Source: UBA4782 sp034430215 (GTDB lineage Bacteria > Chloroflexota > Anaerolineae > Anaerolineales > Anaerolineaceae). Taken from it: a DNA stretch of 64,000 bases. Shown in pieces: positions 27,075-36,770 of the stretch. A program made the position numbers and the translations under genes. The stretch lies in assembly GCA_034430215.1 (NCBI GenBank), contig DAOUFE010000019.1:186001-250000 (forward strand), in the 5' to 3' direction. Positions within the stretch are counted from its first letter, which is position 1. Each line of letters starts with the position of its first letter. Below the pieces are notes generated by a model. The model was given only the letters and a program-made list of their open reading frames with translations. It had not been told where the DNA came from and made no database searches.

Positions 27075-27944
27075 GTGAAAGGAATTATTTTGGCGGGTGG
27101 GATGGGTACAAGATTGTATCCACTTACCCTGGCAGTCAGCAAGCAATTATTGCCCGTTTATGATAAACCAATGGTCTATTACCCACTTTCCATGCTCATG
27201 TTGGCAGGAATACGTGAGATTCTGGTCATATCAACAGATAATGATATTCACGCATATCAGAATTTGTTGGGCAGTGGTCAACAATGGGGGATGAGTTTTA
27301 GTTATGCTGTGCAGGAAAAACCCAGAGGATTGCCGGATGCGTTCCTGGTTGGCGAATCATTCATTGGCAATGATCCTGTCTGTTTAATTCTTGGGGATAA
27401 TATCTTTTTCGGGACCGGGTTGCCGGAACAACTTCGAAAAGCCGCTGGGATCAAATCTGGTGCGATCATTTTTGCATATCCTGTAAAGGATCCTCAACGA
27501 TATGGCGTTGTAGAGTTGGATGAGAATTGCAAAGTTATTGGCATCGAAGAAAAACCGAAAAATCCTCGATCTAATTATGCTGTGCCAGGGATGTATTTTT
27601 ATGATACAAAAGTTATCGAATTATCTAAAAAGTTAAAAACATCGAGTCGCGGTGAGTTGGAAATTTCAGATTTAAACCGTTTGTATCTGGAATTGGGAGA
27701 ATTGCAAGTTTCACTTTTAGGTCGGGGGATTGCCTGGTTGGATGCCGGGACGCATGAATCCTTACTACAGGCATCCAGTTTTGTTCAGGCAGTGGAGGAA
27801 AGACAGGGGCTTATGATTGCCTGTCCGGAAGAGATTGCTTACCGGATGGGATATATCACTAAAGAAGAGCTTTATCACCTTGCACAAAAATTAACCCATA
27901 ATCAATACGGAAAATATCTTTTAGAAGTGATCAAAGAGGGGTAA
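27075..27944 (+). CDS. rmlA: Glucose-1-phosphate thymidylyltransferase
   Basis: 289 residues. IILAGGMGTRLYPLTLAVSKQLLPVYDKPMVYYPLS is the nucleotide-binding signature; LGDNIFFG, YGVVELDE, IEEKPKNP and WLDAGTHESL follow. It makes dTDP-glucose from glucose-1-phosphate and dTTP, the step before RfbB. It starts with GTG at 27075. rmlC and rmlD are not in the window, so the final deoxysugar is unknown. Confidence 0.94.
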   Translation: MKGIILAGGMGTRLYPLTLAVSKQLLPVYDKPMVYYPLSMLMLAGIREILVISTDNDIHAYQNLLGSGQQWGMSFSYAVQEKPRGLPDAFLVGESFIGNDPVCLILGDNIFFGTGLPEQLRKAAGIKSGAIIFAYPVKDPQRYGVVELDENCKVIGIEEKPKNPRSNYAVPGMYFYDTKVIELSKKLKTSSRGELEISDLNRLYLELGELQVSLLGRGIAWLDAGTHESLLQASSFVQAVEERQGLMIACPEEIAYRMGYITKEELYHLAQKLTHNQYGKYLLEVIKEG

Positions 27945-27954
27945 ACGAAATTAA

Positions 27955-27997
27955 ATACCAAGCGCCGGGGTGAGGGGGGCACCTCGGCGCTTGGTAT
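27955..27997 (+). terminator. Long GC-rich hairpin after rmlA
   Basis: Arms of 18 bases: ATACCAAGCGCCGGGGTG (27955-27972) and CACCTCGGCGCTTGGTAT (27980-27997) with one G-T pair and the loop AGGGGGG. It is followed by CTTTAATAT. The GC content is far above the surroundings. Confidence 0.7.
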
Positions 27998-28056
27998 CTT
28001 TAATATATCAGGTGAAAACTCCTTGAGCAAGTCGGGAATGTTTGACAAATTCAGTA

Positions 28057-28698
28057 TCAATTCCCTGTAATGAACCTCAACCAGTAAATACAAATTCCAA
28101 AGGCAACCGAAACATTAAGAGATTCCTTTATGCCGTACATTGGAATATATACAATCTGATGTGCAAGGGTAAGAATTTCGGGATCGATTCCGTTGATCTC
28201 ATTTCCCACTACAAGTAATATGGGTGTCCCGGAAATCCTGGAATCGAGATCCGAAATTGAAGTTGCCCCTTGTGTTTTTTCAAGAACAATGATCTGATAC
28301 CCAGCTTTTCTATATTGAATACACGTTTCTACAGCACTCCAGGATTGTTCCCAAGGGATGTGAAGCTCTGCACCAAGTGCAGTTTTGCGCGTACCAGGAT
28401 GATCAGGGGGTGGAGTGATTCCCGAAAGAATTATCTTTTTCACACCAGCTCCGTCTGATGTGCGAAATATCGAGCCAACGTTAAAAGCACTGCGGATATT
28501 ATCCAACAGAACTGCGATTTCCGTATGAGGTTGAGGTTGGCTTGTGATATTATATGAATTTTCAGTAGCCGAAAAGATAGGTTCGGTAGTTGAACCGCAC
28601 TTAGGGCATTGGATGGAAATCTCTGAAAATTCTGCAGGAAAACGAAATCTGCAGGTCGGTTTCAGGCATTGATAGTAAACGTGTTTTGTACTAGGCAA
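28057..28698 (-). CDS. SpoU (TrmH) family RNA methyltransferase with N-terminal zinc ribbon
   Basis: 213 residues. The N-terminus has two cysteine pairs, CLKPTC (residues 11-16) and CPKCG (31-34), forming a probable zinc ribbon. The SPOUT domain follows: LLDNIRSAFNVGSIFRTSDGAG (motif 1), LLVVGNEINGID (motif 2) and IPMYGIKESLNVSVAFGI (motif 3). It is a 2'-O-ribose methyltransferase of tRNA or rRNA; the target is unknown. The zinc ribbon is an uncommon addition. It starts 12 bases after the tal-pgi stop, as the last gene of the sugar-phosphate block. Confidence 0.87.
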   Translation of the reverse strand: MPSTKHVYYQCLKPTCRFRFPAEFSEISIQCPKCGSTTEPIFSATENSYNITSQPQPHTEIAVLLDNIRSAFNVGSIFRTSDGAGVKKIILSGITPPPDHPGTRKTALGAELHIPWEQSWSAVETCIQYRKAGYQIIVLEKTQGATSISDLDSRISGTPILLVVGNEINGIDPEILTLAHQIVYIPMYGIKESLNVSVAFGICIYWLRFITGN

Positions 28699-28710
28699 TA
28701 CGACCTGATT

Positions 28711-31512
28711 TCATTTCAGATTAATGTGTGGTAATTTTATGTTCATGTTATTCTTCAAGTGAATGCGAAATATTCTTCGATTACGATTTTGAAGAGCTTC
28801 GAAATCTCCCTGTGCCTGCGCTGCTTGAAGCATACCAAACGAAAATTGCTTGTCTGGTATCTTAAGATCGTGCGAAGAATAATCCATTGTGATCTGAATA
28901 AATAGACAATTAGCAGGTCCACCTTTGTGGATTTGCCCAGTGGAATGAAGGAAGCGCGGACCAAATCCCAGAGTGGTTGCACACCCGGTCAATTGCATGA
29001 TTTGCTTTCGAAAATCCTGCAGCAACTCTGAAAAATATGAATCACGAGGAACATAGGCGTTAATCGCGATGTAATCCGATGGCGTGGCTAATTTTAAAAA
29101 TGCTTTGATGTAATCTTCTATAGAATCCGATTTTGATAAATCACAATTTGTCGGAAATATTGCGTATTCGTCATTCTGCCAGGAAGGAGTACTTTCAAGA
29201 AGTGAACCATTTTGAATGAATGCTTTGATCTTATCTTGTGTTCTTGTTTTGCTGTCCTGTACATCTGGTTGATTAAATGCATTCACACCAATAATGGAGC
29301 ATGCAACGGCAGTAGCATACTCCCAGGTATACATTTCAGAGCCCAGCGCATAGCCATCGGGTATAAAAAAGGTTAAGACAGGTTGACCGGCATTCTTTAA
29401 ATTTGTTACTATTTCTCGAAAATTCCCTGAATGACAAAAATAAACGAATACCCGATCTGGGAGATAATACTCTGGCGGCATTATAGGTTCGTTATCTATA
29501 GGCAAAATACCAATACCTGTCTTTCCTGAACTTTCCGCGACAAGTTGTTCAATCCATGCACCTAATGAAGAAAATTCGGGATCTGAAAGAATGGTGATTT
29601 TATTTCTACCATGTAGGGCAGCTTCTCCAAGGATCGTGCCTAAAATTGCACTTCGATTTTGAGAAACTGGTGCATCTGGCAACGCTGCGAACCGTGCAGA
29701 GTTGGCGTTGTTCAGTAGTTTTGTCAGATCAAGCCCTAACAATGCTGCCGGAACAAGGCCAAAAGGTGTAAGAGCAGAGTATCTACCACCAACCGAAGGA
29801 TCGCCATGAAAAATATGCGAAAAATTTCTTTCAATGGCAATTTTTTCAAGGAAAGTACCTGGATCGGTGATCGCAATGAAATGATCACCACTGGTATCAC
29901 CTAGTATACTTTTGGTAAGATGCCAGAAATATGACAGAAGTGCATCAATTTCACTGGTAGAACCAGATTTACTGGCAACGATGTATAAGGCATTTAGTGG
30001 ATTGATCCTTCTGGCTGCATCGATGATCTGACGAGGATCTGTAGTATCAAGAACAGTAAGCTTCATACCAGATTCAAGAATATTGAAAGATTTCCCAACT
30101 AGTGAAAATACTTCAGGAGCCATGGATGAGCCACCCATACCCAGAAGTACAAGGTCAGTGTATCCTTTTGATCTGGTTTGCATGACGAAGCTGCCTATTT
30201 CATCAAGCAATTTTTCACTATTCACTGGTGAGTTAAGCCATCCAAGGCGATTCTTGATCTCTGCATGTTCGGCAACATTTTTAGTCCACACTGTTGGATC
30301 TTTTTCAAACATACGTGAAATGACAGATTCTGATGTCATTTTCTTCAATTTATCAATTACGAAAGGTTGAAGCTCACCCAACTCATCGAGAAAGCCAGAT
30401 TTCCTATCATTAATCGTTTCAAGCAAAGAAGTAAAGGAGTTCGCAAAACTTTTCACTCCTTCTTCTTCCAGCTCGCTGGTAACTTTTTCAAAAGAGATTC
30501 CGGCTTCTTCAATTTTTGAAAAGATTTCTTTTGTAGTTAATTGTGCTTCACGGATACTGAGGTTAGAAGGATTCCCATGATTACGGATCGCTTCCAGAGT
30601 TTGTGGGGGAACCGTGTTGACAGTATATGGTGCTATGAGAGTATCAACGTATAACAGATCAGGATACTCTGGATTTTTAGTACTGGTTGACGCCCATAGT
30701 GGACGCTGCATCTGGCAATCCGCTTTAAGAAGAGACTTTACTCGTGGTTGCGACATCAGTTCTTCAAAAATGGAATAAGCGACTGCCGCATTAGCAACGG
30801 CCGCTTTTCCAAGCAAAGATTCCATCTCTTTTGTATTTTCACCCGCTTTGATTTTAGTTTTCAGCAAGCCATCAATTTTTGTATCCACTCTTGAAACAAA
30901 AAAACTTGCAACTGAAGCAATACCATCGATGGGAAGATTCTGATTTACCCTGCTTTCAATTCCCTGGAGAAACGCTTCCAGCACCTGGCGATATCGTTCT
31001 ATCGAGAAAATAAGAGTGACATTTACATTGATCCCAGATGCGATTACTTCTTTAATCGCGGGTATCCCTTCCAATGTAGCAGGTATCTTTATCATGAGAT
31101 TTGGTCGATCGACTTTCTGCCATAGCCTTTTTGCTTCAGCGATCGTTTTTTGGGTATCGCCAGCGAGATATGGACTTACTTCCAAGCTTACATATCCATC
31201 TCTTTTATTGCTGCTTGTATATAGAGGAGCAAATAAATCTGCTGCAGATCGAATATCCTGAATCGCCAATTCATAAAAAATCGTTTCTGCGTCCAATCCA
31301 GCCCATGACATTGTCTGAATTGCATCGTCATAATCTGATGACTTACCTATTGCATTTTGGAAAATAGTCGGATTTGAGGTTACTCCCCGAATATCTCCCC
31401 GATTGATCATCGCTTCAAGCTCACCTGATTTGATCAGGCTGCGCTGGATGTTGTCATACCATAGTGATTGCCCAAATTGAACGTAATTGGAAGGGATATT
31501 ACTTGAAGTCAT
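28711..31512 (-). CDS. Bifunctional transaldolase/glucose-6-phosphate isomerase
   Basis: 933 residues made of two enzymes. The N-terminal half (to about residue 370) is a transaldolase: GVTSNPTIFQNAI, and the Schiff-base Lys in PNLMIKIPATLEGIPAIK. The C-terminal half is phosphoglucose isomerase-like: LLGMGGSSMAPEVF, ASKSGSTSEIDALLSYF, HGDPSVGGRYSALTPFGLVPAAL and the late FGPRFLHSTGQIHKGG. The fusion links the pentose phosphate branch to glycolysis. It starts three bases after the rpiB stop; transketolase lies further upstream on the same strand. Confidence 0.92.
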   Translation of the reverse strand: MTSSNIPSNYVQFGQSLWYDNIQRSLIKSGELEAMINRGDIRGVTSNPTIFQNAIGKSSDYDDAIQTMSWAGLDAETIFYELAIQDIRSAADLFAPLYTSSNKRDGYVSLEVSPYLAGDTQKTIAEAKRLWQKVDRPNLMIKIPATLEGIPAIKEVIASGINVNVTLIFSIERYRQVLEAFLQGIESRVNQNLPIDGIASVASFFVSRVDTKIDGLLKTKIKAGENTKEMESLLGKAAVANAAVAYSIFEELMSQPRVKSLLKADCQMQRPLWASTSTKNPEYPDLLYVDTLIAPYTVNTVPPQTLEAIRNHGNPSNLSIREAQLTTKEIFSKIEEAGISFEKVTSELEEEGVKSFANSFTSLLETINDRKSGFLDELGELQPFVIDKLKKMTSESVISRMFEKDPTVWTKNVAEHAEIKNRLGWLNSPVNSEKLLDEIGSFVMQTRSKGYTDLVLLGMGGSSMAPEVFSLVGKSFNILESGMKLTVLDTTDPRQIIDAARRINPLNALYIVASKSGSTSEIDALLSYFWHLTKSILGDTSGDHFIAITDPGTFLEKIAIERNFSHIFHGDPSVGGRYSALTPFGLVPAALLGLDLTKLLNNANSARFAALPDAPVSQNRSAILGTILGEAALHGRNKITILSDPEFSSLGAWIEQLVAESSGKTGIGILPIDNEPIMPPEYYLPDRVFVYFCHSGNFREIVTNLKNAGQPVLTFFIPDGYALGSEMYTWEYATAVACSIIGVNAFNQPDVQDSKTRTQDKIKAFIQNGSLLESTPSWQNDEYAIFPTNCDLSKSDSIEDYIKAFLKLATPSDYIAINAYVPRDSYFSELLQDFRKQIMQLTGCATTLGFGPRFLHSTGQIHKGGPANCLFIQITMDYSSHDLKIPDKQFSFGMLQAAQAQGDFEALQNRNRRIFRIHLKNNMNIKLPHINLK

Positions 31513-31515
31513 GGC

Positions 31516-31965
31516 TCACCCTGTTTTTTCAATTTTTTGAATTTTTTCAACTCTTCGAGCATAACGGGGTATTTCATTCATATATCGTGCATTTATAAAA
31601 GCAGTAACTACTTCTCGCGCGAGTTCTGGACCAATGATCCTTCCGCCCATACATAAAACATTCATATTGTCATGTTCCACACCCTGATGAGCGGAATAGG
31701 TGTCATGACATACACTGGCATAAATACCTTTCATCTTGTTCGCTGAAATACATACGCCAACACCTGATCCACAAAGGAATACACCTCGATCTGCTTTGCC
31801 TTCTTGAATTACACGCCCGCCTTTTTCTGCCATATCTGGGAAATCAACCGTTTCTGGGGTAAAGGTACCCAGGTCGATGACTTCATGTCCCAGATCTTTA
31901 AGGGTTTTTACTACAACTTCTCGAATCGCAATTGCGACATGATCGCCCGCTACTACAACTCTCAT
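31516..31965 (-). CDS. rpiB: Ribose-5-phosphate isomerase B
   Basis: 149 residues: AGDHVAIAIREVVVKTLKDLGHEVIDLG at the N-terminus and the catalytic Cys motif FLCGSGVGVCISANKMKGIYA; also NVLCMGGRIIG. It interconverts ribose-5-phosphate and ribulose-5-phosphate. It lies between transketolase (8 bases) and the fused transaldolase-isomerase (3 bases) as part of one non-oxidative pentose phosphate operon. Confidence 0.94.
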   Translation of the reverse strand: MRVVVAGDHVAIAIREVVVKTLKDLGHEVIDLGTFTPETVDFPDMAEKGGRVIQEGKADRGVFLCGSGVGVCISANKMKGIYASVCHDTYSAHQGVEHDNMNVLCMGGRIIGPELAREVVTAFINARYMNEIPRYARRVEKIQKIEKTG

Positions 31966-31973
31966 GATAGCCT

Positions 31974-33998
31974 CTATATTATTTCGTCTTCAGTAATGCC
32001 GGTCAATTCTTCAACTGATTTTACGATAGCTTCAACCGTAAAACCAAATTGCTTAAATAATACCGATGCGGGCGCAGAAGCTCCAAAGCGATCTATTCCA
32101 ATGATCTTCCCTTTACTACCTACCCATTTACTCCAACCTTGCGTCACGCCTGCCTCAATGGAAACCCTCAGGTCGATTGAAGGTGGAAATACGCTGTTTT
32201 GATATGCCTGATCTTGTTTCTCAAACAGTTCCCAGCTTGGGAAAGAAACCACTCGTACATTCAGACCTTTTGCAGTTAACCTTGAACCTGCTTCGAGTGC
32301 TAACGCAACTTCTGATCCAGATGCCATTAATATGATTTGAGTTTTTCCACCACCCATATCACACATTACATACGCACCTTTACTCAACTCGCTCGCTGGT
32401 GCCAGTTTTGAACGATCAAGTGTAGGTAGATTTTGGCGGCTTAATGCCAAAAGGGTAGGTCCATCTTTTCGCTTGAGTGCTACTTTCCAGGCTTCGGAGA
32501 CTTCATTTGCATCGCAAGGTCGAATAACAGTAAGGTTTGGAATTGCTCGTAAAGATGCAATATGCTCTACAGGCTGATGGGTTGGACCATCTTCACCCAG
32601 ACCGATGCTGTCATGTGTCATGACCCAGATACTGGGTAAATGAGAAAGTGCTGCAACTCTGATGGCTGGTCGCAAATAATCAGTAAATACAAGAAAAGTA
32701 GCACCATAAGGACGAAAGCCACCATGCCAGGTAATACCGTTTACGATTGCGCCCATTCCATGTTCTCGTACTCCAAAATGGAAATTACGGCCTTCTGGGG
32801 TATCTGATTGGAAAGCAAGAATATCCTGCATCCAGGTATTGTTCGAGGGTGCAAGGTCTGCGGAACCACCAAATAATTCAGGTAGTTTTGGAGCAATTGC
32901 ATTGATCACTTTATGAGAAGCGCTTCGACTTGCCATCCCTTTAGCATCAGAGGGGAAAGTAGGAAAGGCTTCATCTAAAACTTTCGGAAGCTGTCCGCTG
33001 AATCGGCGCAACAGTTCTGCTGATTCATCAGGAAACTCTTTTTGATACTTTGCAAATTTCTTATCCCAATCTTTGTGAAGTGCTGTGCCTTTTTCTCCAG
33101 CTTCTCTGAAGTGTCGCAATACTTCATCTGGTACATAAAACGCGGGTTCAAGTGGCCAATCTGCATTGGTTTTTGCGGCATTCAGCTCTTCCATTCCAGG
33201 TGGTTCACCGTGTGCTTTAGAAGTACCTTGCCGGGTGGGAAGGCCAAAGCCAATGATTGTTCTGCATAGGATCAAGCTTGGACGTGGATCTTTTTTAGCT
33301 TGTTGAATGGCTTTATCGATTTCATCAACATTATTGCCGTCATTTACTCGAATGGTATGCCAGCCATATGCCTGGAATCTTTTTTCACGATCCTCTGTGA
33401 ATGCCAGGTCGGTTGATCCATCAATGGTGATCTTATTATCGTCATAAAGATAGATTAATTTCCCCAATTTAAGATGACCAGCTAAAGAAGCTGCTTCTGA
33501 TGCTACGCCTTCCATTAAATCACCATCTGTGACAATGGCATAGGTGAAGTGATCAATAACGTCATTACCAGTTTTGTTATATGTTGCAGCAAGATTTGCT
33601 TCTGCAATAGCCATACCTACTCCATTAGCAAAGCCCTGACCAAGAGGCCCAGTTGTGGTCTCTACACCGGGGGTCAATCCTGCTTCAGGGTGCCCTGGTG
33701 TGATGCTGCCCCATTGACGAAATTGCTTCAAATCATCAAGCGTAATGTTGTAACCAGTAAGGTAAAGCAATGAATAAAGGAGCATTGAGCCATGACCACC
33801 GGACAAAATGAAACGATCTCTGTTTATCCATTTTGGATCTTTGGGATCAAAGCGTAAATGACGGGTAAAAATGGTATAAGCTATTGAAGCAGTACCCATA
33901 GGTAAACCGGGATGCCCAGAATTTGCTTTCTGCACACCGTCGGCTGAAAGGAAACGAATTGTATTTATTGCTTTTTGTTGAATATCCTGAGGAGTCAT
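31974..33998 (-). CDS. tkt: Transketolase
   Basis: 674 residues, the full length of the family. Motifs: NSGHPGLPMG, GHGSMLLYSLLYLTGY, TPGHPEAGLTPGVETTTGPLGQGFANGVGMA, the TPP-binding GDGDLMEG-like segment (TDGDLMEGVASEAASLAGH) and HDSIGLGEDGPTHQPVEHIASLR. It exchanges two-carbon units between sugar phosphates with thiamine diphosphate. It heads the tkt-rpiB-tal/pgi block. A terminator separates it from copA upstream. Confidence 0.95.
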   Translation of the reverse strand: MTPQDIQQKAINTIRFLSADGVQKANSGHPGLPMGTASIAYTIFTRHLRFDPKDPKWINRDRFILSGGHGSMLLYSLLYLTGYNITLDDLKQFRQWGSITPGHPEAGLTPGVETTTGPLGQGFANGVGMAIAEANLAATYNKTGNDVIDHFTYAIVTDGDLMEGVASEAASLAGHLKLGKLIYLYDDNKITIDGSTDLAFTEDREKRFQAYGWHTIRVNDGNNVDEIDKAIQQAKKDPRPSLILCRTIIGFGLPTRQGTSKAHGEPPGMEELNAAKTNADWPLEPAFYVPDEVLRHFREAGEKGTALHKDWDKKFAKYQKEFPDESAELLRRFSGQLPKVLDEAFPTFPSDAKGMASRSASHKVINAIAPKLPELFGGSADLAPSNNTWMQDILAFQSDTPEGRNFHFGVREHGMGAIVNGITWHGGFRPYGATFLVFTDYLRPAIRVAALSHLPSIWVMTHDSIGLGEDGPTHQPVEHIASLRAIPNLTVIRPCDANEVSEAWKVALKRKDGPTLLALSRQNLPTLDRSKLAPASELSKGAYVMCDMGGGKTQIILMASGSEVALALEAGSRLTAKGLNVRVVSFPSWELFEKQDQAYQNSVFPPSIDLRVSIEAGVTQGWSKWVGSKGKIIGIDRFGASAPASVLFKQFGFTVEAIVKSVEELTGITEDEII

Positions 33999-34009
33999 GA
34001 TATATCCTT

Positions 34010-34039
34010 AAAAATGGTTTCACTCATTTTACCATTTTT
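34010..34039 (-). terminator. Terminator of the copper operon
   Basis: Arms AAAAATGGT and ACCATTTTT (34010-34018, 34031-34039) form a 9-bp stem ending in a T run on the minus strand. It lies 39 bases past the copA stop and just before transketolase. Confidence 0.7.
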
Positions 34040-34077
34040 ATCTCATAATCCATTCAGGGTAATAAATGTGAAGTGAT

Positions 34078-36498
34078 TTAAAATCGTATATTTTTCAATC
34101 GAAGACTGTTGCTGACAACGAAAATTGACGAGAATGCCATCGCTCCTGCGGATATCATAGGATTCAAAAAGCCAAATGCTGCAACTGGTATCAAAATGAT
34201 GTTGTAGAAAAATACCCAGAATAAGTTTTGTTTAATCGTTTGCATCGTCTTTCTTGAAAGGTTCAAAGCAACTGGAATATTCCTCAAATCGCCACTGATC
34301 AATGTGACAGGGGCAGCTGCTATAGCAACATCTGTTCCCGTCCCAATTGCCATACCGATATCTGCCTGTGCAAGGGATGGGGCGTCGTTAATTCCATCAC
34401 CAACCATTGCGACTTTCCTGCCCGCTTGCTGCAATAATTTTATTTGTTCCGTTTTGCCACCTGGCAATACATCCGAAATGATGTGTTCAATTCCAACCAT
34501 TCGTCCGATAGCAAGGGCTGTCCTCTTGTTATCTCCCGTGAGCATAATAACTTCAAAACCCATTCCCTGTAATTTTTTTACCGCTTCCTGAGAACCTTGT
34601 TTGATCGGGTCTGCTATGCCAATGATACCGACCAATAGATTGTCAACTGCCACTAAAATGGCAGTATTGGCATCATTTTGCAGCGAATCCATTTGTGGTT
34701 GAAAATGTTCTGTGTAAATGCCATTATCCTTCATAAGTTGAACATTACCCACAAGAACAACATTTTCATCAATAATTCCACGAACGCCTTTTCCTGATAT
34801 TGCGTTAAATTGGGAAAATGTGTGCAACTCCAGGTTGCGATTACCTGCCTCTGCTACCAGAGCTTCACCTAAAGGGTGTTCTGATCCTTTTTCAAGACTT
34901 GCTGCAAATTGAAGAATGTTGTTATCTGAATATTGTTCATTGAGTGAAATGATGGATGTTACCGCTGGCTGCCCCTTGGTTAACGTCCCTGTTTTATCCA
35001 GAACTATGGTGTTTATAGAAGCACCACGTTCGATTGCTTCACCCGAACGAAATAGGATTCCCAATTCAGCCCCTTTTCCACTGGCAACCATGATCGCGGT
35101 TGGTGTGGCTAAACCAAGTGCACATGGGCAAGCAATGACCAGAACAGCTACTGCATTTATCATTGCTCGTGTAAAGCCACTAATGTTGGAATTGCTTGAA
35201 ATCGGAAGGAAAAGCCATACCAAAAAAGTCAGTAATGCAATGGCAATGACTATAGGTACGAAAATGGAGGATACCTTATCTGCAAGGCGCTGGACAGGAG
35301 CTTTACTTCCTTGTGCTTCTTCAACCAGTTTTATGATCTGGGATAATGCGGTTTCTTTGCCAATACGGGATGCTTCGAAGCGGAAGAAGCCCATTTTATT
35401 TATTGTTGCTCCATATACTGTACTACCAGGGCGTTTTTCTACCGGGAGTGATTCGCCAGTAAGCATGGATTCGTCTACTGTTGACTTTCCTTCAATCACT
35501 ACACCATCGACTGGGATCTTTCCACCAGGTTTGACCAGCACAATATCCCCAATCATCACATCATCGACTGACAATTCAATTTCCTGGTCATCTCGTATAA
35601 TGGTTGCTGTTTTTGGTTGTAGATTCAGCAGGCGTTTGATTGCTTCGCTCGTGCGTCCCTTTGCCTTAGATTCTAAATATTTCCCCAGCCTGATGAGAGT
35701 GATGATCACTGCAGAAGTTTCTAGATAGATGTGGCCTTCAAGCTGACCAAAAACAATGGGCAAAGAGTAAAAATATGCGACTGAGCTGCCTAGAGAAATC
35801 AACACATCCATATTGGCAGATTTATTCTTCAATGATTTATAGGCACTAATGTAGTACTGCCTGCCAACATAGAACTGAACCGGTGTTGCCAAAGCTAGCA
35901 TGATCCAATCCAACCATCGGGAATGAGCAAATCCCATTGGCAGGAAATTGAAATCCCCGCTCATCGAAAGGATAAATAATGGAATTGTGAGCATCAGTCC
36001 AACGATCAGGAGCTTCTTTTGATGGGAAATTTCCATTTCTCGAGCTTTTGCTTCTGCATCGTCTGAATTTTCACCTTTTTCAATAGCCTCAAAACCTGCA
36101 TGCTTTATCGCTTTATAAATATCTACTAGACCGATGATCGTAGGAACGTATTGAAGATGGATTTGCTGTGTCGCAATATTGACCTGAGCAGAAGTGATGC
36201 CTTCAAATTTCAATAAGGCTTTTTCTAGCCGCGTTACATCCGTAGAATCAGCTAATCCAAGAACACCAATATTCAAATCACCTCTAGCAACATCGTAGCC
36301 TGCTTTCTGAATCTTTCCGATGATTTGATCAAGTGAAATAGCATTGGGATCAAAAGTTACCGTGGCTCTTTCACTCGAAAGGTTAACATTGGATTGTTGT
36401 ACGCCTTCCATCTTGTTCAGATTGCGTTCAATCGTTGCAACACAGTTGGCACAGGTCATCCCTGTTATTGGTAAAATGATTTGTTTTTGGTCGCTCAT
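34078..36498 (-). CDS. copA: Copper-exporting P1B-type ATPase
   Basis: 806 residues. The first heavy-metal domain has GMTCANCVATIERNL (Cys16, Cys19). The second (about residues 80-145) keeps the fold but lacks its CxxC, reading GLADSTDVTRLEK instead. Then come membrane helices, TGES, the transmembrane metal motif CPCALGLATP, the phosphorylation site DKTGTLTKGQ, GSEHPLGEAL and MVGDGINDAPSL. It pumps Cu(I) out of the cytoplasm. It is the third gene after csoR and a copper chaperone, which supports copper as substrate. Confidence 0.95.
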   Translation of the reverse strand: MSDQKQIILPITGMTCANCVATIERNLNKMEGVQQSNVNLSSERATVTFDPNAISLDQIIGKIQKAGYDVARGDLNIGVLGLADSTDVTRLEKALLKFEGITSAQVNIATQQIHLQYVPTIIGLVDIYKAIKHAGFEAIEKGENSDDAEAKAREMEISHQKKLLIVGLMLTIPLFILSMSGDFNFLPMGFAHSRWLDWIMLALATPVQFYVGRQYYISAYKSLKNKSANMDVLISLGSSVAYFYSLPIVFGQLEGHIYLETSAVIITLIRLGKYLESKAKGRTSEAIKRLLNLQPKTATIIRDDQEIELSVDDVMIGDIVLVKPGGKIPVDGVVIEGKSTVDESMLTGESLPVEKRPGSTVYGATINKMGFFRFEASRIGKETALSQIIKLVEEAQGSKAPVQRLADKVSSIFVPIVIAIALLTFLVWLFLPISSNSNISGFTRAMINAVAVLVIACPCALGLATPTAIMVASGKGAELGILFRSGEAIERGASINTIVLDKTGTLTKGQPAVTSIISLNEQYSDNNILQFAASLEKGSEHPLGEALVAEAGNRNLELHTFSQFNAISGKGVRGIIDENVVLVGNVQLMKDNGIYTEHFQPQMDSLQNDANTAILVAVDNLLVGIIGIADPIKQGSQEAVKKLQGMGFEVIMLTGDNKRTALAIGRMVGIEHIISDVLPGGKTEQIKLLQQAGRKVAMVGDGINDAPSLAQADIGMAIGTGTDVAIAAAPVTLISGDLRNIPVALNLSRKTMQTIKQNLFWVFFYNIILIPVAAFGFLNPMISAGAMAFSSIFVVSNSLRLKNIRF

Positions 36499-36548
36499 AT
36501 TTTTATTGCCTGAATAAAAAGGAAGGCATTCTGTCTCACAAAAATGAA

Positions 36549-36755
36549 TTAATTTTGAGGTGGATAGTTAATTTCGGTTAACAGATTGATGATCGCCTCT
36601 TCTGTAGCAGGCGGTGCAAAAGTAATCACAACCTGCTTACTGGTTACATCTGCATTCACCGATTGTACGCCAGGAAGCTCCGATAATTCGTTCACAATAG
36701 TATGAACACAATGTTGGCAGGAAATGTTCGGAACATTATATTTAACGGTAGTCAT
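36549..36755 (-). CDS. copZ: Copper chaperone CopZ-like (HMA domain)
   Basis: 68 residues: TVKYNVPNISCQHCVHTIVNELSELPGV with the metal site Cys13-x-x-Cys16, and VVITFAPPATEEAIINLL. It carries Cu(I) to CopA. The ATG at 36755 has AGAGGTG just upstream; a GTG two codons earlier is possible. It lies between csoR and copA. Confidence 0.92.
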   Translation of the reverse strand: MTTVKYNVPNISCQHCVHTIVNELSELPGVQSVNADVTSKQVVITFAPPATEEAIINLLTEINYPPQN

Positions 36756-36770
36756 ATTCACCTCTATTTC

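Noticed and set aside
34916..35728. A 270-codon open frame on the plus strand
   Set aside because: It is antisense to copA, whose frame is fully explained by conserved P-type ATPase motifs. The antisense product matches no family.
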